Origin: Oscillospiraceae bacterium | Lineage (GTDB): Bacteria > Bacillota > Clostridia > Oscillospirales > Oscillospiraceae | Direction: 5' to 3' | NCBI GenBank assembly: GCA_902760845.1 | Contig: CACWHX010000006.1 | Location: 1 to 54,129, forward strand | DNA length: 54,129 bases | In this document: piece by piece, positions 1-8,840 of the stretch | How positions within the stretch are numbered: position 1 is the first letter of the stretch | How the letters are laid out: each line of letters begins with the position of its first letter | Made by a program: the position numbers and the translations under genes | The notes under the pieces: generated by a model | Database searches by the model: none | Seen by the model: the letters and a program-made list of their open reading frames with translations, nothing else | Told to the model about the DNA's origin: nothing

Positions 1-299
1 CATAAATTAGTTTGTCAAAAAAGGCCTCGCAGAGTTCGCGCCCGGAGGCGGCGTCAGAACGGGCGCGTTCCATTTCGCAGCCGCGCTTACCCGCGCCGGC
101 TCCATATCCGCTTCCCCGTTCTTCCTTTCCCAAAACAAATCGGAGGATTTGTTTTGGGTGAGGAGCGGCAGCGGCGTGAGCGAGCTTTCCCGCTCGCCGG
201 GGAAGCGAACGATACAGAGCTTGCCGCGACGTGGCAAACGAGGGCAAGCCATGCAGCGCAAGCCTCCCTGTCGAAAAACACGCTTTTCGACAGGCTCAT
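1..299. other. Gene-free edge segment with two hairpins
   Basis: I see no convincing gene here. The open frames lack family resemblance and good starts. The segment lies downstream of the minus-strand ABC exporter operon. It contains a perfect 13-bp inverted repeat (129-141 with 146-158, 4-base loop) and a perfect 11-bp inverted repeat (267-277 with 284-294). Neither is followed by a clear T-run on the minus strand, so they are unproven as terminators. A 13-base word, GAGCCTGTCGAAA, occurs here on the minus strand (285-297) and again at 32852-32864, which hints at a dispersed intergenic repeat. Confidence 0.6.
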
Positions 300-2207
300 T
301 TATGCCCCCGGGTCTTCTTCGATGGCGTTGCCGGTGTAGAGCTGGTAATACCTGCCCTTCTGCGCGAGCAGCTCCTCGTGCGAGCCGCGCTCGATGATGC
401 GGCCCTGCTCCAGCACCATGATGCAGTCGGCATTGCGCACGGTGGAGAGCCGGTGCGCGATGACGAAGCTGGTGCGCCCCTGCATGAGCGCGTCCATGCC
501 CTGCTGCACGAGCGCCTCAGTGCGCGTGTCGATGGAGCTGGTCGCCTCGTCGAGGATCAGCACCGGGGGATCGGCCACGGCCGCGCGGGCGATGGCAATC
601 AGCTGCCGCTGGCCCTGGCTGAGATTCGCGCCGTCGCCGGTGAGCATCGTATGATACCCGTCCGGCAGGCGGCGGATGAACCCGTCCGCGTTGGCGAGGC
701 GCGCCGCGGCGACGCACTCGTCGTCCGTCGCGTCGAGCCGGCCGTAGCGGATGTTCTCCATGACCGTGCCGGTGAAGAGGTGTGTGTCCTGCAGCACCAT
801 GCCGAGGCTGCGGCGGAGATCCGGCTTTTTGATCTTGTTGATGTTGATGCCGTCGTAGCGGATCTTGCCGTCCTGAATGTCATAAAAGCGGTTGATGAGA
901 TTCGTGATCGTCGTCTTGCCCGCGCCGGTGCTGCCGACGAAGGCGATTTTCTGCCCGGGCGTGGCGTACATCTTGATGTCGTGCAGCACGGTTTTGTCCG
1001 GCGTGTAGCCGAAGTCCACACCGGCGAACGTCACGTCGCCCTGCAGCCTGGTGTAGGACACCGTGCCGTTTGCCCGGTGCGGGTGCTTCCACGCCCAGAC
1101 GCCGGTCTTCTCCGCCGCCTCGGTGAGCGTGCCGTCGGGCTGCTCGACGGCGTTGACCAGCTCGACATAGCCCGCGTCCGTCTCAGGCGGCTCGTCGATC
1201 ATGCGGAACACGCGCTCCGCGCCGGCGGCCGCGCCGACGATGCTGCCCAGCTGCTGGCTCACCTGCGTGACCGGCTGGGAGAAGCCCTTGTTCAGCGCGA
1301 GAAACGACACCAGCGTCCCGATTGTGAGGCCGGTGAAGCCGTTCAGCGCGAGCACCGCGCCGAGCACGGCGCAGAGCACATAGCTGATGTTGCCGAGATT
1401 GGCGTTGATGGGCATGAGGATGTTTGCGAGGCGGTTGGCGTTGTTCGCGCTGTCGCGCAGCCGGTCGTTCAGCGCGCGAAACTGCGCGAGCGCCTCCTCC
1501 TCGTGGCAGAACACCTTCACGACCTTCTGCCCCTCCATCATCTCCTCGATATAGCCGTTCACGGCGCCGAGGTCCCTTTGCTGCTGCGCGAAGAAGGCGC
1601 CCGATTTGCCGGCGAGCCTCATCGTGGTGAAGAGCATCACGCCGACCATGGCGAGGGAGACGAGCGTGAGCGGCACGTCCAGCACGAGCATGCTGATGAG
1701 CGAGGCGACGAGCGAGATGGAGGAATTCACGAGCTGCGGCATGCTCTGGCTGATGAGCTGGCGCAGGGTGTCCACGTCGTTGGTGTAGACCGACATGATG
1801 TCGCCGTGGGCATGCGTGTCAAAGTACGAGATGGGCAGCGACTCCATGTGCGTGAACAGCTCCACGCGCAGGCGGCGCATCGTGCCCTGGCTGACCGTGA
1901 CCATGATGCGGTTGTAGGCGTAGGAGCAGACGATGCCGCCGAGCAGCACGAGCGTCAGCGTCCCGATGGCGCGGCCGAGCGGCGTATAATCCGGCGCCGC
2001 CTGCGCCAGCAGCGGGGTGATATAGTCGTCGATCAGGCTGCGCATGAACAGCGTGGCCGCCAGCGTTGTGAGCGCGGAGAGCAGGATGCAGACGATCACG
2101 GCGAGATAGTGAAATTTATAGTTTGCGAGCACATAGGAGATGACCCGCTTGAGCGCCGCGGGGGCGTTCGCCGCTTTTTCGCGCGGCTTTGTGTTTGGTC
2201 CTGGCAT
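300..2207 (-). CDS. ABC exporter half-transporter (catalytically canonical subunit)
   Basis: A 635-residue type I ABC exporter half-transporter in the inner membrane. The first ~330 residues form the six-helix transmembrane domain and the rest the nucleotide-binding domain. Visible motifs are Walker A GSTGAGKTT (about 424-432), signature LSQGQ (about 528), Walker B LILDEATSS (about 550) with the catalytic Glu, and an H-loop IAHRLS. The start ATG has GGGGG upstream. It follows the partner half-transporter by 17 bp and shares its MarR-led operon. The signature is LSQGQ rather than LSGGQ. In heterodimeric exporters this non-canonical signature belongs to the degenerate ATP site completed by the partner. 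An insert of ~45 residues separates the two domains. The substrate is unknown; drug or lipid-like compounds are plausible from the family. Confidence 0.93.
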   Translation of the reverse strand: MPGPNTKPREKAANAPAALKRVISYVLANYKFHYLAVIVCILLSALTTLAATLFMRSLIDDYITPLLAQAAPDYTPLGRAIGTLTLVLLGGIVCSYAYNRIMVTVSQGTMRRLRVELFTHMESLPISYFDTHAHGDIMSVYTNDVDTLRQLISQSMPQLVNSSISLVASLISMLVLDVPLTLVSLAMVGVMLFTTMRLAGKSGAFFAQQQRDLGAVNGYIEEMMEGQKVVKVFCHEEEALAQFRALNDRLRDSANNANRLANILMPINANLGNISYVLCAVLGAVLALNGFTGLTIGTLVSFLALNKGFSQPVTQVSQQLGSIVGAAAGAERVFRMIDEPPETDAGYVELVNAVEQPDGTLTEAAEKTGVWAWKHPHRANGTVSYTRLQGDVTFAGVDFGYTPDKTVLHDIKMYATPGQKIAFVGSTGAGKTTITNLINRFYDIQDGKIRYDGININKIKKPDLRRSLGMVLQDTHLFTGTVMENIRYGRLDATDDECVAAARLANADGFIRRLPDGYHTMLTGDGANLSQGQRQLIAIARAAVADPPVLILDEATSSIDTRTEALVQQGMDALMQGRTSFVIAHRLSTVRNADCIMVLEQGRIIERGSHEELLAQKGRYYQLYTGNAIEEDPGA

Positions 2208-2224
2208 GACTCGTACCCCCTTTC

Positions 2225-3970
2225 TCAGTCATTCGGGCGGTCAAAGTCGCCGCCGGACTGCTGCTGCGCTTGCACGATCTCCCGATAGATCGCGTTCGTT
2301 TGCAGCAGGTTTTCGTGCGTGTCGAAGGCGCTCACGCGGCCGTCGTCCAGCACGAGGACGCGGTCGGCGTCCTGCACGCTGGAGATGCGCTGCGAGATGA
2401 TGAGCTTGGTCGTGCCGGGGATGTGCTCGGCGAAGGCGCGGCGAATCTTCGCGTCCGTCGCGGTATCGACCGCGCTGGTCGAGTCGTCGAGAATGAGCAC
2501 CTTGGGCTTTTTGAGCAGCGCGCGGGCGATGCACAGGCGCTGCTTCTGCCCGCCGGAGACGTTCGCGCCGCCCTGCTCGATGTGGGTCTGGTAGCCATCC
2601 GGCAGCTTTTCGATGAACTCGTCGGCGCAGGCGAGCCGGCACGCTTCGGCACATTCCGCCTCCGTGGCGTCGGCATTGCCCCAGCGGAGATTTTCAAGGA
2701 TCGTGCCGGAAAACAGCACGTTTTTCTGCAGCACGACCGCCACCTGGCTGCGCAGGGCCTCCGTGTCGTAGGCGCGCACGTCTCTGCCGCCGACGCGCAC
2801 GGCGCCGTCTGTCACGTCATAGAGGCGGCTGATGAGACTCACGAAGCTCGATTTGCCGCAGCCCGTGCCGCCGATGACGCCGACCGTCTCTCCGGAGCGG
2901 ATGTGCAGGTCGATGTCGTGCAGCGTGTCTTCGCCGCTGCCGCTGCGATAGGAAAAGCTGACGTGGTCAAAGTCGATGCTGCCGTCCGCCACGACCGTCT
3001 CCGGTTCGGCGGGGTCCGTCAGATCCGGCCGCTCGGTGAGCACCTCGCAGATGCGTCTGGCGCTCGCGCTGCTCATGGTAATCATGACAAAGACGAAGGA
3101 GAGCATCATGAGCGACATGAGCATCTGCATCACGTAGCTGAACAGGCTCGTGAGATTGCCGGTGGTGAGCGTGCCGCCCACGATATAGTGCGCGCCGAAC
3201 CACGACAGCGAGAGGATGCAGCCGTAAACGGCGATCATCATCACGGGGCTGTTGGCGACCACGATGGATTCCGCCCTGGTGAACAGGCGCGAGAGCGTAT
3301 CGGCGGCTCTGGTGAATTTTTCGTCCTCGTGCTCCTCGCGCACGAACGCCTTCACCACGCGGATGCCGGAGACGTTCTCCTGCACGCTGGCGTTGAGATC
3401 GTCATACCGCGCGAACACCTGCGTGAAAAGCGGCATCGCGGTGCGCAGCATATAGACGAGCACGCACGCGAGAAAAGCAATCGCCGCAAGGAACGTGAGA
3501 CTCAGGCGCGCGTGGATGGCAAAGCACATCATCATGCTGCAGACGAGCATGAGCGGCGCGCGCACCGCGACGCGCAGCAGCATCTGATAGGCGTTTTGCA
3601 GGTTGGTCACGTCCGTCGTCATGCGCGTCACCAGCCCGGCGGTGCTGAACTTGTCGATGTTGGAAAACGAAAACGTCTGGATGTTCGCATACATCGCGTC
3701 GCGCAGATTGCACGCGAAGCCGGACGAGGCCGCCGCGGCGTGCTTCCCGGCCAGGACGCCGAAGAGCAGGCTCAAAAACGCGAGAGCCAGCATCAGCGCG
3801 CCGTAGCGATAGACGCTGGACAGGTCCTTCGCCTGAATGCCCTTGTCGATGATCGAGGCCGTGACATAGGGGATCAATATTTCCATCACGACCTCCAGCG
3901 CCGTGAAAAGCGGCGTCAGGAGCGAATCGCGCCGGTACCGGCCGATCTGCGCCATCAGGGTCTTGATCAT
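2225..3970 (-). CDS. ABC exporter half-transporter (degenerate-site subunit)
   Basis: A 581-residue type I ABC exporter half-transporter. It has an N-terminal transmembrane domain (~residues 1-310) and a C-terminal nucleotide-binding domain. Walker A is GGTGCGKSS (about 364-372) and the signature is VSGGQ. Walker B reads LILDDSTSAVD, with Asp where the catalytic Glu should be. The H-loop reads ISQRISS, with Gln in place of His. These two changes mark the degenerate ATP site of heterodimeric exporters of the TM287/288 and LmrCD kind. The start overlaps the MarR stop by 4 bp (ATGA), so the genes are translationally coupled. It almost certainly works as a heterodimer with the next gene. Confidence 0.93.
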   Translation of the reverse strand: MIKTLMAQIGRYRRDSLLTPLFTALEVVMEILIPYVTASIIDKGIQAKDLSSVYRYGALMLALAFLSLLFGVLAGKHAAAASSGFACNLRDAMYANIQTFSFSNIDKFSTAGLVTRMTTDVTNLQNAYQMLLRVAVRAPLMLVCSMMMCFAIHARLSLTFLAAIAFLACVLVYMLRTAMPLFTQVFARYDDLNASVQENVSGIRVVKAFVREEHEDEKFTRAADTLSRLFTRAESIVVANSPVMMIAVYGCILSLSWFGAHYIVGGTLTTGNLTSLFSYVMQMLMSLMMLSFVFVMITMSSASARRICEVLTERPDLTDPAEPETVVADGSIDFDHVSFSYRSGSGEDTLHDIDLHIRSGETVGVIGGTGCGKSSFVSLISRLYDVTDGAVRVGGRDVRAYDTEALRSQVAVVLQKNVLFSGTILENLRWGNADATEAECAEACRLACADEFIEKLPDGYQTHIEQGGANVSGGQKQRLCIARALLKKPKVLILDDSTSAVDTATDAKIRRAFAEHIPGTTKLIISQRISSVQDADRVLVLDDGRVSAFDTHENLLQTNAIYREIVQAQQQSGGDFDRPND

Positions 3971-4422
3971 GGAGACGCTTCACATCCTTCCTCGCCGCGC
4001 AGGGCGGCGTAAACCTTCAACAGCAGCGCATGGAGCTGCGCCTGCTCCTCCGGGGTCAGATTGGAGAGCATCTGCGCCTCTCCCGCGCGGAGGGTCCGCT
4101 TCGCGCGGCGGCAGAGCGCGCGGCCCGCCTCCGTGATGCGGATGCGCTTGACGCGGCGGTCCGCCACGTCCGGGCAGGCCGCAACCAGGCCCTTTCGCTC
4201 CAGCCGCACGGCAATGCCCGCGACCGTAGACTGCGCCGTGCAGAAATAGCGCTCCAGCTCCTTGAGCGTGGCCGCGCCCTCCGGCTGCCGGTCCAGCACG
4301 CCCAGCATGTGCATCTGCGAAAAGGTGAGATCGTTTTCCTGCAGGTCGCGGTTGGCCCGCTTTTCCAGCTCGGTGTGGATGCGCTTGAGCAGCGCGCCGA
4401 TCGGAATGGTTTGCTCTTCCAT
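3967..4422 (-). CDS. MarR-family transcriptional regulator
   Basis: A 151-residue MarR-type winged-helix regulator: an N-terminal dimerisation helix, a helix-turn-helix around residues 50-75 (LKELERYFCTAQSTVAGIAV) and a wing containing DRRVKRIRIT. It is the first gene of the ABC exporter operon and overlaps the next gene by 4 bp, so it is likely the local repressor released by a transported ligand. Its promoter carries an 11-bp perfect inverted repeat that fits autorepression. The ATG is preceded by GGAGGG. The ligand is unknown. Confidence 0.9.
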   Translation of the reverse strand: MEEQTIPIGALLKRIHTELEKRANRDLQENDLTFSQMHMLGVLDRQPEGAATLKELERYFCTAQSTVAGIAVRLERKGLVAACPDVADRRVKRIRITEAGRALCRRAKRTLRAGEAQMLSNLTPEEQAQLHALLLKVYAALRGEEGCEASP

Positions 4423-4468
4423 GGCGACGACCCTCCTGTCTGTCAGAAATTGATATCAAACAGCGAGG

Positions 4469-4497
4469 AGTATAGCATTTTAATCGCACGCTGTCAA
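4469..4497 (-). promoter_or_regulatory. Promoter of the marR-ABC operon
   Basis: On the minus strand, TTGACA (4497-4492) and TATACT (4474-4469) are separated by exactly 17 bases, a near-perfect sigma-A promoter. One arm of the palindrome at 4477-4514 lies between the two boxes, so a bound repressor would block the polymerase. Confidence 0.85.
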
Positions 4498-4514
4498 TCG
4501 CACGCGATTAAAAT
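4477..4514. promoter_or_regulatory. Probable MarR operator palindrome
   Basis: Perfect 11-bp inverted repeat, ATTTTAATCGC (4477-4487) and GCGATTAAAAT (4504-4514), with a 16-base spacer. The -35 box of the marR promoter sits inside the spacer. Its position and symmetry make it the obvious candidate site for the MarR protein encoded next to it. Binding itself is inferred. Confidence 0.72.
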
Positions 4515-4559
4515 TTACGATTTGGACACAGTTGCGCGGCGGGAAGCGCCCGCATGCGG

Positions 4560-4588
4560 TTGACATCATAAAAAAAGTAAATTATAAT
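4560..4588 (+). promoter_or_regulatory. Promoter of the Crp-family regulator gene
   Basis: Perfect consensus sigma-A promoter: TTGACA at 4560-4565 and TATAAT at 4583-4588, 17-base spacer. Confidence 0.9.
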
Positions 4589-4600
4589 AGAGTCTGTTTC

Positions 4601-4614
4601 GTGACGAAAATCAC
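4601..4614. promoter_or_regulatory. CRP-like palindrome, likely autoregulatory operator
   Basis: GTGA (4601-4604), six bases, TCAC (4611-4614) matches the core of the classical CRP site TGTGA-N6-TCACA. It lies ~10 bp after the predicted transcription start and just before the ribosome binding site of the Crp-family gene. Binding there would repress transcription. Confidence 0.6.
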
Positions 4615-4634
4615 ATTGCGGAGGAGGATCGCCC

Positions 4635-5360
4635 ATGGAGCGCAATCTGAGCCGGGCCGCGGACGCGCCGCGCGGCGCGCCCGAAGGGTTTGTGTGCGAC
4701 TACGCGCGCTTTTTCCCGTTTTGGAACAAGCTCACGACGCGGCAGCAGACGCGCCTTGCCGGCTACTGCACCGTCCGGGAATTCCGCGCGGGGGAAAACA
4801 TCTATTTCCATCAGATCTGCAACGGCGGCATGTACTTTGTCTACACGGGCGCGATTCGCATTTACATGATCTCCCCGTCCGGCCGCGAGGCGACGATCTA
4901 CCACCGCTATCCGGGGCAGACGGGCATCATCGTGCCGCTGTATGAGAGCAAGCCCGAAAACATCATTCCCGTGTTTCAGGCGGAGCAGGACAGCGTGCTC
5001 GCCTATCTTGCGAAGGCGGACATGTACAAGGCGGCGCAGGAGCTTCTCGATATGCAGGAGCTCTACATGAACGTCACGGCCGAGTGCGTGCAGGAGGTTG
5101 TGAACGCATTTTTCAGCTTTGCGTTTCTGCCGCTCAAGTCGCGCGTGGCGCGCATCCTGCTCGAGCAGGCGCGCGCCTGCCGGGACGGCGGACGCTTCGT
5201 CGTCGCGACGCATGAGATGATCGCGAGCGCGACCGGCACCTCCCGCGAGGTGGCCACGCGCACGCTGGGCCGCATGGAGGACGAGGGCATCCTCCGCACC
5301 GGGCGGCGGCAGATCGAGATTTTGGACGTTGAGAGGCTGGAGGAACTGGCCTCCATTTGA
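4635..5360 (+). CDS. Crp/Fnr-family transcriptional regulator
   Basis: A 241-residue regulator: a cyclic-nucleotide-binding-type beta-barrel sensor (~residues 30-140), a dimerisation helix and a C-terminal Crp-type winged helix (~165-235). The recognition helix contains TSREVATRTL, whose Glu and Arg spacing resembles the family members that read TGTGA half-sites. No cysteine cluster typical of Fnr oxygen sensing is evident at the N terminus, so the effector is unknown. The start follows GGAGGA at good spacing. A CRP-like palindrome lies in its own leader. nadE follows 16 bp downstream, so regulator and NAD synthetase are probably co-transcribed. Confidence 0.9.
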   Translation: MERNLSRAADAPRGAPEGFVCDYARFFPFWNKLTTRQQTRLAGYCTVREFRAGENIYFHQICNGGMYFVYTGAIRIYMISPSGREATIYHRYPGQTGIIVPLYESKPENIIPVFQAEQDSVLAYLAKADMYKAAQELLDMQELYMNVTAECVQEVVNAFFSFAFLPLKSRVARILLEQARACRDGGRFVVATHEMIASATGTSREVATRTLGRMEDEGILRTGRRQIEILDVERLEELASI

Positions 5361-5376
5361 AAGGACGGCATGTTTT

Positions 5377-7314
5377 ATGCAAGACGGTTTTGTGCGCCTG
5401 GCGGCGGCGTCGGCGGCCGTGACGGTAGCGGACCCGGCGGCGAACGCGGAGAAGATTCTCGCGCGCATCGAGCAGGCGGAGGCGCAGCGGGTGAATCTGC
5501 TGGTGCTGCCGGAGCTGTGCGTGACGGGCTACACCTGCGGCGACCTGTTTTACAGCGACCTGCTGCTGGAGCAGGCGGAGGCGCAGCTTCTGAGACTGCG
5601 CGACGCGACGAAGGGGCTGTATCCGGTCGTGGTGCTCGGCGTGCCGCTGCGGGCGGCGTCGAAGCTCTATAACTGCGCGGCGGTGCTGCACGACGGGCGC
5701 ATCCTCGGCGTCGTGCCGAAGACGGTGCTGCCGAACTACGGCGAGTTTTACGAGAAGCGGCAGTTTGCCTCCGGCGGGAGCTGCCGGGTGCGCGCGCTCG
5801 AGCTCGGCGGCGAATCCGTCCCGTTCGGGACGGAGCTGCTGTTTTGCAGCGCCGCGCTGCCGGAGTTTACGTTCGGCGTGGAGATCTGCGAGGACGCATG
5901 GGCGCCGGAGCCCCCGTCGAAGCGGCTGTGTCTGGGCGGCGCGATGATTATCGCCAACCCCTCCGCCTCGGACGAGGTGATCGGAAAGCCGGAATACCGC
6001 CGCACGCTCATCTCCGCGACGTCGGGGCGCAACATCTGCGGCTATGTCTACGCCAACGCCGCGCCGGAGGAGTCCACGCAGGATCTCATCTTCTCCGCGC
6101 ACCATCTCATCAGCGAAAACGGCGCGCTGCTTGCCGAGCACAGGCCCTTCGCGCCGGAGGAGGTGCTCACCCTGACGGAGCTGGATCTGTTCCGTCTGCG
6201 CAGCGAGCGGCACCACAACACCAGCTTTGCGGGGGCGCCGGGGGGCGACGCGCTGCAGCCGGTCGTCTTCGACCAGTCGCTGCGCGAGACGCCGCTGAGC
6301 CGCGCGTTTCCCCGGCACCCGTTCGTGCCGTCGGACGACGCGGAGCTGGCCGACCGCGCGGAGATGATTCTCACCATGCAGTCCGCGGCGCTGAAAAAGC
6401 GCATACAGCATACCCGCTGCAAAACGGCCGTCGTCGGCATCTCCGGCGGGCTGGACAGCACGCTCGCCCTGCTCGTGATGGTGCGCGCGATGGATCTGCT
6501 GGACCGGCCGCGGTCGGACCTTCTCGCCGTCACGATGCCGTGCTTCGGCACAACGGCGCGCACGAAGTCCAACGCCGTGCGGCTCTGTGAGCTGCTGGGC
6601 GTGCAGGTGCGCACGGTGGATATCACCGCCTCGGTGCGGCAGCATTTCAAAGACATCGGCCACGACGAAACCGTGACGAACGTGACGTTTGAAAACGCGC
6701 AGGCGCGCGAGCGCACGCAGGTGCTCATGGACCTTGCCAACGACGCAAACGGCATCGTCGTCGGCACGGGGGACCTCTCGGAGCTGGCGCTCGGCTGGGC
6801 GACGTACAACGGCGACCATATGAGCATGTACGGCGTGAACGCCTCCGTGCCGAAGACGCTGGTGCGCTATCTCGTGCGGCACGAGGCCGCGCGCGCGCCG
6901 GAGGCGCTGAGGGCCGTGCTGGAGGACATTCTGGATACGCCCGTCTCGCCGGAGCTGCTGCCGGCGGACAAGGCCGGCGAAATGACGCAGAAAACGGAGG
7001 ACCTCGTCGGCCCCTATGAGCTGCACGACTTCTTCCTCTACTATATGCTGCGCTTCGGCGCGCGGCCGCGCAAGCTCTTCCGCCTCGTCCGGACGGCGTA
7101 TGCCGGGCAGTATGACGACGCGACGCTCCTGCACTGGCTGGAGACGTTCACCCGCCGGTTTTTTGCCCAGCAGTTCAAGCGCTCGTGCCTGCCGGACGGC
7201 GTGAAGATCGGCACCGTGACGCTCTCGCCCCGCGGCGACTGGCGCATGCCGTCGGACGCCTCCAGCGCCGTCTGGCTGGCGGAGATCGACGCGATGAAGC
7301 AGCAGCTGAAATAA
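5377..7314 (+). CDS. nadE: Glutamine-dependent NAD(+) synthetase
   Basis: A 645-residue enzyme that converts nicotinate adenine dinucleotide to NAD using ATP and glutamine. The N-terminal nitrilase-type amidase domain shows the Glu-Lys-Cys triad in ELCVTGY, PKTVLPNYGEF (Lys about 115) and EICEDAW (Cys about 171). The C-terminal synthetase domain has the ATP pyrophosphatase loop ISGGLDST (about 355). The length fits the two-domain family. I chose the ATG at 5377 because it follows AAGGA and begins the conserved fold; an in-frame upstream ATG at 5329 overlaps the previous gene. It ends at a strong terminator. Confidence 0.95.
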   Translation: MQDGFVRLAAASAAVTVADPAANAEKILARIEQAEAQRVNLLVLPELCVTGYTCGDLFYSDLLLEQAEAQLLRLRDATKGLYPVVVLGVPLRAASKLYNCAAVLHDGRILGVVPKTVLPNYGEFYEKRQFASGGSCRVRALELGGESVPFGTELLFCSAALPEFTFGVEICEDAWAPEPPSKRLCLGGAMIIANPSASDEVIGKPEYRRTLISATSGRNICGYVYANAAPEESTQDLIFSAHHLISENGALLAEHRPFAPEEVLTLTELDLFRLRSERHHNTSFAGAPGGDALQPVVFDQSLRETPLSRAFPRHPFVPSDDAELADRAEMILTMQSAALKKRIQHTRCKTAVVGISGGLDSTLALLVMVRAMDLLDRPRSDLLAVTMPCFGTTARTKSNAVRLCELLGVQVRTVDITASVRQHFKDIGHDETVTNVTFENAQARERTQVLMDLANDANGIVVGTGDLSELALGWATYNGDHMSMYGVNASVPKTLVRYLVRHEAARAPEALRAVLEDILDTPVSPELLPADKAGEMTQKTEDLVGPYELHDFFLYYMLRFGARPRKLFRLVRTAYAGQYDDATLLHWLETFTRRFFAQQFKRSCLPDGVKIGTVTLSPRGDWRMPSDASSAVWLAEIDAMKQQLK

Positions 7315-7322
7315 GAGAAAAC

Positions 7323-7365
7323 CCGCCCGGACCGTGCCACGCCGCGCGCCGTCCGGGCGGTTTTT
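7323..7365 (+). terminator. Intrinsic terminator after nadE
   Basis: Ten-base stem CCGCCCGGAC (7323-7332) with GTCCGGGCGG (7351-7360), followed by five T. Confidence 0.88.
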
Positions 7366-7399
7366 ATGCGCATTTACGAAAAAGCGGCGCATGCCGGAA

Positions 7400-7414
7400 G
7401 TGTTATTTATACAC
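7400..7414. promoter_or_regulatory. AT-rich palindrome upstream of argG
   Basis: GTGTTATTTATACAC is an imperfect palindrome located ~20 bp upstream of the argG -35 box. It could be an additional, weaker ArgR contact or an unrelated site. Confidence 0.35.
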
Positions 7415-7432
7415 TATTTTACGGAAAAGGAC

Positions 7433-7461
7433 TTGACATTTCGGGGCAAAAGGTGAATAAT
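7433..7461 (+). promoter_or_regulatory. argG promoter
   Basis: TTGACA at 7433-7438 and AATAAT at 7456-7461 are spaced by 17 bases. The -10 region overlaps the first of two ARG-box-like sequences. Confidence 0.78.
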
Positions 7462-7488
7462 ATGCACATATTAGTGAATATTTATTTA
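7454..7488. promoter_or_regulatory. Tandem ARG boxes (arginine repressor operator)
   Basis: The second site, TGAATATTTATTTA (7475-7488), matches the ArgR consensus TGAATWWWWATTCA at 13 of 14 positions. A weaker first site starts with TGAAT at 7454 and lies exactly 21 bp upstream, the usual spacing of paired ARG boxes. Together they cover the -10 and start region of argG. An argR gene is not in the window. Confidence 0.7.
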
Positions 7489-7502
7489 CGGAGGCAATCG
7501 CA

Positions 7503-8717
<1,215 letters not shown>

Positions 8718-8728
8718 TCTGCGCCCGC

Positions 8729-8748
8729 CTCGCGTCCGCGGACGCGAG
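8729..8748. repeat. Perfect 20-bp palindrome between argG and argH
   Basis: CTCGCGTCCG followed directly by CGGACGCGAG. It begins 11 bp after the argG stop. No T-run follows, so it is not a standard terminator. Confidence 0.6.
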
Positions 8749-8780
8749 CGCTTGCAGGGTCAGGATTTTTAGGAAACGAT

Positions 8781-8818
8781 CACGCATCCTGCACGGGGCT
8801 TCTCCGTGCAGGATCGTG
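8781..8818. repeat. Long hairpin in the argH leader
   Basis: CACG then ATCCTGCACGG (8786-8796) pair with CCGTGCAGGAT (8804-8814) then CGTG. This is a stem of 15 pairs with a single bulged C and a 7-base loop. It lies 22 bp before argH and lacks a T-run. It may stabilise or punctuate the argG-argH transcript. Confidence 0.6.
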
Positions 8819-8840
8819 AAGTCTTTACGGGGTGCGCGAT

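Noticed and set aside
231..2288. 685-codon plus-strand open frame
   Set aside because: It lies antisense to the ABC exporter gene, is rich in Arg, Ala, His and Asp as expected from GC-rich antisense frames, and matches no family.
5134..7392. 752-codon minus-strand open frame
   Set aside because: Antisense to nadE with Arg/His-rich composition and no recognisable motif.
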